Assembly (NCBI GenBank): GCA_904398645.1
Contig: CAJFPH010000011.1
Location: forward strand, 1-10,904
Direction: 5' to 3'
Source: Allobutyricicoccus pentlandensis
GTDB taxonomy: Bacteria; Bacillota; Clostridia; Oscillospirales; QAMX01
Length of the DNA: 10,904 bases
Position 1 is the first letter of the stretch; each line of letters begins with the position of its first letter. The position numbers and the translations under genes were made by a program. The notes beneath the pieces were generated by a model. The model was not told where the DNA came from, searched no databases, and saw nothing but the letters and a program-made list of their open reading frames with translations. Below are positions 7,218 to 10,904 of this stretch, piece by piece.

Positions 7218-7246
7218 ATTCTAGCATACAAAACTACACTTTTCAA
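7218..7246 (-). promoter_or_regulatory. SigA-type promoter of pheST
   Basis: TTGAAA at 7241-7246 and TAGAAT at 7218-7223 are separated by exactly 17 bases, with TG one base upstream of the -10 box (extended -10). Transcription would start near 7209-7211, just before stem I of the T-box. Confidence 0.85.
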
Positions 7247-7292
7247 CTGTTATTTTGCACAACGATATTCCTGCTATTCAAAAATGAAAAAT

Positions 7293-7973
7293 TCACTTTG
7301 CAACATAGAAAAACTCATAGTACGCCGCCACTGCTGCCAATGCCACAAGAAATAACAGCACCAAAACGGCCACATGCCGCTTGGTCAACGTCAAGTCTGG
7401 CTGTTCGCCGACCGGCAACTGCAACCGGCGCAACACAGGCAGGATAATGCCGATAAACATCATTAAAAGGACAGCTTCCAGAGGAAAGATTAACAGATTT
7501 TTTGCAATGCGCGGAAGCAGATAGATCAGCACGGACTTCCCATACATCCAGGAAAGCGCCAGCGGCGTCAATATAATATTGAGCACAGCATTGACAGTCA
7601 GCTTTGCACTGAAGATACGCACAGGGCTCAGGCGTGTGCGATAGAAAAAAAGCGCATATGTAAAGGACCCCAGCGCCTCAATCAGCGTAAATGGAAGGAA
7701 GAACGCCCCCTTGGGAAAGAGCAGGCATCCCAGTAAATCACACACTGTACCGGACAAAAAGCCAAGCACCGGACCATACACCATACTACCAACTGCATTG
7801 ACAAAAAAGCCAACCGTAATGTAAAGGTTCTCTCCTACCGGGATTGACAGAGATTTCAGCGCCACACGCACCGCCACCAGCAACGAGGCCAATACCAGCA
7901 TACGCGTACTTTTCAGTTCGGCGCATGCCTGACGCCAATAGTCGCGGGAAAACGGGGTCCGGTAAGTATTCAT
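7293..7973 (-). CDS. folT: Folate-family ECF transporter S component
   Basis: Integral membrane substrate-binding subunit of an energy-coupling factor vitamin transporter. It would work with the shared EcfA/EcfA'/EcfT module, which is not in this window. The family core spans about 25-180 with six likely helices. Typical features are the RMLVLASLLVAVRVALKSL opening helix, the VGFFVNAVGSMVYGPVLGF pair of helices and the GCLLFPKGAFFLPFTLIEALG segment. The protein has 226 residues from the chosen start, longer than the usual 170-190. The surplus is a 24-residue polar N-terminus and an extra C-terminal helix at about 200-219. The start at 7973 is preferred over the ATG at 7991 because a GGGAGTG lies upstream of it, although at a long 11-base spacing; the earlier ATG has no ribosome binding site. 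The nagZ-like stop is 41 bases upstream, so it is probably in the same operon. Folate as substrate is by family only. Confidence 0.82.
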   Translation of the reverse strand: MNTYRTPFSRDYWRQACAELKSTRMLVLASLLVAVRVALKSLSIPVGENLYITVGFFVNAVGSMVYGPVLGFLSGTVCDLLGCLLFPKGAFFLPFTLIEALGSFTYALFFYRTRLSPVRIFSAKLTVNAVLNIILTPLALSWMYGKSVLIYLLPRIAKNLLIFPLEAVLLMMFIGIILPVLRRLQLPVGEQPDLTLTKRHVAVLVLLFLVALAAVAAYYEFFYVAK

Positions 7974-8014
7974 AAGGTTGTTCACTCCCATTGCGCGTCT
8001 TTTGTAGGACGCAG

Positions 8015-9247
8015 TTATACTTCAATTAGGCCTAACGAGATTTTCCAGGCAAGAATGCGTGCAACAGATGCATTAATTCGATCTTCCTGAATGACGCCAT
8101 CCTCCACTGCACGCAAAACAGCGTTAATATGCGTCTCGTAATCCGAAGTCAGCAGCATATCGTTTCCGGCGAGCACTGCCTGTACCGCGGCAGACGTTCC
8201 ATCCGTAAAATCGGTGATGCCCTCCATGTCCAAATCGTCTGTCAGGACGACTACATCATCTCCCAGCCTTTCCCGCAGGATTTCATGCACGGCAGGAGAA
8301 AGCGATGCAGGATACTCCGAATCAAACGCCTCCACAATATTGTGGCAGACCATTACCGCGTCCGCGCCACTTTGGACGCCCGCCTCAAACGGCAGAAAAT
8401 CAGATACATAAAAATCATCGGCAACACGATGGTCAATAACCATACCCTCGTGCGTATCCGCACAGTTCCCATAACCGGGGAAATGCTTCAATACGCTGCC
8501 GATTCCCTCTTCGCTCATAACTCCAACAACTTGTGACACATACTCTGAAACAGACGCAGCATCGCCTCCGAAGCTGCGGTCATATATAAAATCATTTTCG
8601 TTCGATGAGATGTCGCACACCGGAGCCAAATTGACGTTAATTCCAAGCGAGAGCAAAAGCTGAGATTTTTCATGCGCGTCGGAAACAACCAGCTCCATCC
8701 CGCCCTCGGAAAACAAGTCCCGCGGGGACAGGAAACGAGTCTCCCGCAAATTCTGATTTGAACTGACCCGTACCACCGTGCCGCCTTCTTCGTCCACGCC
8801 GATTAGCAGCGGCACTTTTGCGTTTTCCTGAAAACCATCCAACATGGTGCGCACCTCGTCGGCAGTCAGGCCAGATAAATTAGACGCAAACAAAATATAT
8901 CCGCCGAGCGCATATTGCGACAGCACGTCCACAGCGCCGGAAGCCGGGCAACCGACAAAAAACATCTGTGCCACACGCTCCTCCAACGTCATCTCAGAAA
9001 GGAGCGACTGGATCTTTTCTTCCACCGGATCCGCTTCAACCGGAGGTTCCTCAGGTTCTTCTTCCTCTGTTGCCGGGATCACGGTATATCCCAAGTTTTC
9101 CTCTTTAGAGCCGTTCTGGTCAGGTTCATTTGCCGCAAGCTCGTCCTGCGGCAGACTGGGCGTACCAGACAGCCCGCCACGCGAACATCCAAAAAGTGAC
9201 ACGGCGCAAAAGAAAAACAAGATTATGTAAATATTAAACTTTTTCAT
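8015..9247 (-). CDS. nagZ: Beta-N-acetylhexosaminidase lipoprotein, GH3 family (NagZ-like)
   Basis: Surface-anchored glycoside hydrolase expected to remove terminal GlcNAc from cell-wall fragments. It has 410 residues: a lipoprotein signal at 1-20, a lipidated Cys21 (LFGC), a Glu/Pro-rich tether at about 35-78, and a GH3 TIM-barrel domain from about 80 to 410. Family features are LLIGVDEEGGTVVR (147-160), LGINVNLAPVCDI (201-213), KHFPGYG (254-260) and the Asp264-Thr-His266 loop, which provides the acid/base dyad in NagZ enzymes. LTDDLDMEGI (335-344) has the likely nucleophile Asp337. The usual KHFPGHGD is KHFPGYGN here, a variant also found in clostridial members of the family. The second GH3 domain of larger enzymes such as Bacillus NagZ (YbbD) is absent. 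The ATG at 9247 has AGAGG 7 bases upstream; a TTG at 9265 in frame has no such site. folT follows after 41 bases. Confidence 0.92.
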   Translation of the reverse strand: MKKFNIYIILFFFCAVSLFGCSRGGLSGTPSLPQDELAANEPDQNGSKEENLGYTVIPATEEEEPEEPPVEADPVEEKIQSLLSEMTLEERVAQMFFVGCPASGAVDVLSQYALGGYILFASNLSGLTADEVRTMLDGFQENAKVPLLIGVDEEGGTVVRVSSNQNLRETRFLSPRDLFSEGGMELVVSDAHEKSQLLLSLGINVNLAPVCDISSNENDFIYDRSFGGDAASVSEYVSQVVGVMSEEGIGSVLKHFPGYGNCADTHEGMVIDHRVADDFYVSDFLPFEAGVQSGADAVMVCHNIVEAFDSEYPASLSPAVHEILRERLGDDVVVLTDDLDMEGITDFTDGTSAAVQAVLAGNDMLLTSDYETHINAVLRAVEDGVIQEDRINASVARILAWKISLGLIEV

Positions 9248-9254
9248 GTAATAG

Positions 9255-9259
9255 CCTCT
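9255..9259 (-). promoter_or_regulatory. Ribosome binding site of the nagZ-like gene
   Basis: AGAGG on the minus strand, 7 bases before the ATG at 9247. It sets the start at the lysine-rich signal peptide rather than at the in-frame TTG six codons earlier. Confidence 0.6.
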
Positions 9260-9304
9260 TATCAACCGGTGGCACGCGCCTATATATTTGAAACATACTC
9301 CCCC

Positions 9305-9373
9305 TTATCCAAAATGCTGCCACCAACGCCAACGGTTCCAAAATTTTTCATTTTCGGCAATATATTTTCTCAT
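9305..9373 (-). CDS. Possible small ORF, 22 residues, Trp-rich
   Basis: An ATG-to-TAA frame between the membrane-anchored protein and nagZ, in a 172-base gap that otherwise holds no gene. The peptide begins MRKYIAENEK and ends with four Trp in the last 11 residues (WNRWRWWQHFG), so it is amphipathic, cationic and aromatic. GGAGG lies 11 bases upstream (9385-9389), a little far for a good start. That site is part of an inverted repeat with the last codons of the upstream gene. It could be a real small membrane-active or regulatory peptide, a leader peptide for nagZ, or chance. There is no other support, so treat it as a candidate. Confidence 0.25.
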   Translation of the reverse strand: MRKYIAENEKFWNRWRWWQHFG

Positions 9374-9384
9374 GCAAGCGGACG

Positions 9385-9431
9385 CCTCCGGCAAAAGGCA
9401 ACACGTCACATCTATTTTATCATGCCGGAGG
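9385..9431. repeat. 9-bp inverted repeat spanning a stop codon and a ribosome binding site
   Basis: CCTCCGGCA (9385-9393) and TGCCGGAGG (9423-9431) are perfect inverted copies separated by 29 bases; a further TGCCGGAGG is at 9446-9454. On the minus-strand transcript the last codons and stop of the upstream gene can pair with the GGAGG in front of the small ORF. No U tract follows, so it is not a classical terminator. Confidence 0.55.
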
Positions 9432-10175
9432 AACCACACTCTCACTGCCGGAGGTATCATCCGAATATTCCAGCATCCGCATCGAATAAACAAGTTCTCC
9501 CTGCGTATAGGTTTCCGCACGCACAAGAAGACCAAAGTCAACAGAAATATAGTAGCGGCTTGTGTAACCCATCGCCGGGTCATACACTTCGACATAGACG
9601 CAGGAATATTCCTCCCAGTCGCGATAATCCGCCACAGTAATCATTTCCGGGTCCAAAGCCAGTATGTCCTCATAAGTTGGTATCCCTGCAAGCATATCCG
9701 AATCGGAAAAAGAATCTGATCCGATAGTTAATACTCGATCGTCACCCTCATACCACACTGTTGACTCGCCGTCCTGATACGCCGTCGTACAAAGCGTACG
9801 GTTGGTCATACTGTCGAGCGTCTTTATCACGTATCTGTCCGGAAAAACCCACAATTCCGTACCAGCCACACGGCCCTCATCCCGATACGAAACAACATTC
9901 TCCACCCGAATATAATAGGACTCCGGGCGCTCCAGCGTCGCTATTACATTCTGTACATTATGCGCCGTAATACTTAAGCGCTGCGCATCGTCATGAGGTT
10001 CTGTCGGACGTTGCTGCACATCATTTTCATCGCTGATGTCCGAACTGTCAGGCAGCGTAATGTCCACCTCGTGGCTGTTAGGATTCAAAGTCGATATCAG
10101 TAAAAAGACCAGCACAACACCCATCACCAGCACAACCAGCATGGCGGCAAGCCATTCAACTTTTATCTTCTTCAT
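9420..10175 (-). CDS. Membrane-anchored extracytoplasmic protein of unknown function (possible LolA/RseB-like fold)
   Basis: A 251-residue protein with a short basic N-terminus (MKKIKVEW), one transmembrane helix at about 9-29, a polar Asp/Ser/Pro-rich tether at about 30-65, and an extracytoplasmic domain to about 240. There is no lipobox, so it is held by the helix. The domain alternates short strands with many aromatics: SYYIRVENVVSY, GTELWVFPDRYVIKT, STVWYEGDDRVLTI and TSRYYISVDFGLLVRAET. This resembles the half-barrel of LolA, RseB and related sporulation or lipoprotein-carrier-like proteins, but I cannot name a family. No catalytic motif is visible. The ATG at 10175 has an AAGGAA site upstream and lies 22 bases after the stop of the polyprenyl-phosphate sugar transferase gene, so the two are co-transcribed. 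A role in envelope polymer handling is inference from position only. Confidence 0.8.
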   Translation of the reverse strand: MKKIKVEWLAAMLVVLVMGVVLVFLLISTLNPNSHEVDITLPDSSDISDENDVQQRPTEPHDDAQRLSITAHNVQNVIATLERPESYYIRVENVVSYRDEGRVAGTELWVFPDRYVIKTLDSMTNRTLCTTAYQDGESTVWYEGDDRVLTIGSDSFSDSDMLAGIPTYEDILALDPEMITVADYRDWEEYSCVYVEVYDPAMGYTSRYYISVDFGLLVRAETYTQGELVYSMRMLEYSDDTSGSESVVPPA

Positions 10176-10197
10176 ATGGCCATTCCTTCAAAACGTG

Positions 10198-10904
10198 TCA
10201 AATGTTCTCACGTCTCTCGATCCGTTTGACACTCCCATCCGTTTTCCCGGTTTCAGGGCGCGACCTATCTGCTTCCCGGATATCTTCCGGACCAGCTTCT
10301 TCTCTATGCTCACGTGAAGCAATCAGCTTCACCCCAAACACCGCCGCTACCAAAATTGCAAGCAGCAACAGAATTGCCTTAATTTCTCCGCCCGCGGCCA
10401 AAATAATCGCCGCAATGCCAAACATCCCAGAAATGCAATACAGAATTGCAACCGTCTGCTTCTGATTAAATCCCATATCAATCAGCTTGTAGTGCATATG
10501 CTCTCGGTCAGAAGCCATCGGACTCTGTCCATGCGAGACACGCCGGAAAATGGCAATCACCATATCAAGCAGCGGAATACCAATAACAAGACACGGTACC
10601 AGGAAGCCGACTACCACATAAAACTTGAAAAGTCCTTGTATTGACATCGTTGCCAACACAAATCCCAAAAACATAGCGCCTGTATCGCCCATAAAAATTT
10701 TCGCAGGATTCAAATTATACGGCAAAAAACCAATAATTGCACCGGCAAGCGCTGCCATAATGACTGCAACATAAGCGTTTCCCAAAATACAGGAAATCAC
10801 CAGCAACGATACAGCCGAAATTCCGGACACGCCCGCGGCCAAGCCATCCAGGCCATCTATCCAGTTAACGGCATTCGTAATCCCGACAATCCAGATAATC
10901 GTTA
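10198..10904 (-). CDS. tagO: Polyprenyl-phosphate sugar-1-phosphate transferase, WecA/TagO type (5' end outside window)
   Basis: Integral membrane glycosyltransferase of the MraY/WecA/TagO family. It transfers GlcNAc-1-phosphate (or a related sugar phosphate) to undecaprenyl phosphate, starting teichoic acid or polysaccharide synthesis. The frame is open to the window edge, and about 234 C-terminal residues are visible of roughly 350. The first visible stretch has the family signature ITNAVNWIDGLDGLAAG, with the catalytic Asp pair. NPAKIFMGDTGAMFLGF and the cytoplasmic loop SDREHMHYKLIDMGF follow; the last replaces the usual HLHH-type motif with HMHY. Several membrane helices follow, then an unusual charged tail of about 40 residues rich in Arg, Glu and Asp. 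A shorter start at a TTG (10842) would cut through the signature and is rejected. WecA/TagO is favoured over MraY because of the MGDTG and DREHMH motifs; the exact sugar is unknown. Confidence 0.88.
   Translation of the reverse strand, partial: TIIWIVGITNAVNWIDGLDGLAAGVSGISAVSLLVISCILGNAYVAVIMAALAGAIIGFLPYNLNPAKIFMGDTGAMFLGFVLATMSIQGLFKFYVVVGFLVPCLVIGIPLLDMVIAIFRRVSHGQSPMASDREHMHYKLIDMGFNQKQTVAILYCISGMFGIAAIILAAGGEIKAILLLLAILVAAVFGVKLIASREHREEAGPEDIREADRSRPETGKTDGSVKRIERRENI

Noticed and set aside
7247..7292. Possible terminator after folT
   Set aside because: The gap is AT-rich, but no stable stem followed by a T run is visible, so read-through from folT into the pheST leader cannot be excluded.
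6896..7447. 183-codon plus-strand open frame
   Set aside because: It runs antisense across the T-box leader, the promoter and the end of folT; the structured RNA explains the sequence better.
7995..8012. Small hairpin (GCGTC/GACGC) between nagZ and folT
   Set aside because: It has only 5 base pairs and no T tract, and no tetrahydrofolate riboswitch sequence was recognisable in the 41-base gap. Probably chance.
8129..8536. 135-codon plus-strand open frame
   Set aside because: Shadow of the GH3 gene, lying opposite its catalytic motifs.
9236..9297. 20-codon minus-strand frame starting after GGGGGAG
   Set aside because: The purine-rich site is only one base from the ATG, too close for initiation, and the frame runs into the start of the nagZ-like gene.
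9305..9595. 96-codon minus-strand open frame
   Set aside because: Most of it overlaps the membrane-anchored protein in another frame. Only its last 22 codons, which have their own ATG, lie outside and were kept as a weak candidate.
1..10904. CRISPR, insertion sequence, phage or toxin-antitoxin elements
   Set aside because: No regularly spaced direct repeats, transposase, integrase or toxin-like pair was found; the genes are normal chromosomal types with similar style throughout.

Overview
The window looks like chromosomal core plus envelope-stress DNA from a low-to-mid GC Gram-positive anaerobe of the Clostridia, probably near the Oscillospiraceae or Ruminococcaceae. The basis is the lipoproteins with lipoboxes, a T-box leader in front of pheST, a SigV/RsiV-type sigma/anti-sigma pair, a folate-family ECF transporter S component and a DUF4358-like lipoprotein. 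The taxonomic placement is inference from gene content and style, not from a marker comparison.

Everything except the left edge is read on the minus strand, so transcription runs from high to low coordinates. The right part (10904 to 7293) is a tightly spaced run. It starts with the C-terminal two thirds of a MraY/WecA/TagO-type polyprenyl-phosphate sugar-1-phosphate transferase. A membrane-anchored extracytoplasmic protein of unknown function follows, then a possible 22-residue Trp-rich small ORF, a GH3 NagZ-like beta-N-acetylhexosaminidase lipoprotein, and a FolT-like ECF transporter S component. The theme is cell-wall polymer synthesis and turnover, with a vitamin transporter at the end.

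The middle part (7246 to 3370) is the pheST transcription unit. It has a near-consensus SigA promoter with an extended -10, then a T-box riboswitch of about 300 nt with a UUC (Phe) specifier candidate, the conserved T-box sequence and an intrinsic terminator. pheS, pheT and a strong hairpin follow. Uncharged tRNA-Phe should switch this operon on.

The left part (3235 to 501) is a compact four-gene operon: a membrane-anchored SGNH hydrolase, a DUF4358-like lipoprotein (ATGA overlap), a SigV-like ECF sigma factor, and an RsiV-like anti-sigma factor (20-bp overlap, TTG start with a strong Shine-Dalgarno sequence). A possible ECF-type promoter sits upstream. In Bacillus subtilis and Enterococcus, SigV/RsiV senses lysozyme and drives OatA, whose extracellular part is also SGNH-type. 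This operon may therefore be a divergent lysozyme or envelope-damage response unit in which the SGNH/DUF4358 pair is the effector. This is the most interesting part of the window.

At the far left a plus-strand ORF of unknown function, open at the window edge, converges on rsiV. The two share a perfectly palindromic bidirectional terminator at 376-407. No CRISPR array, insertion sequence, tRNA, rRNA or phage gene was seen.
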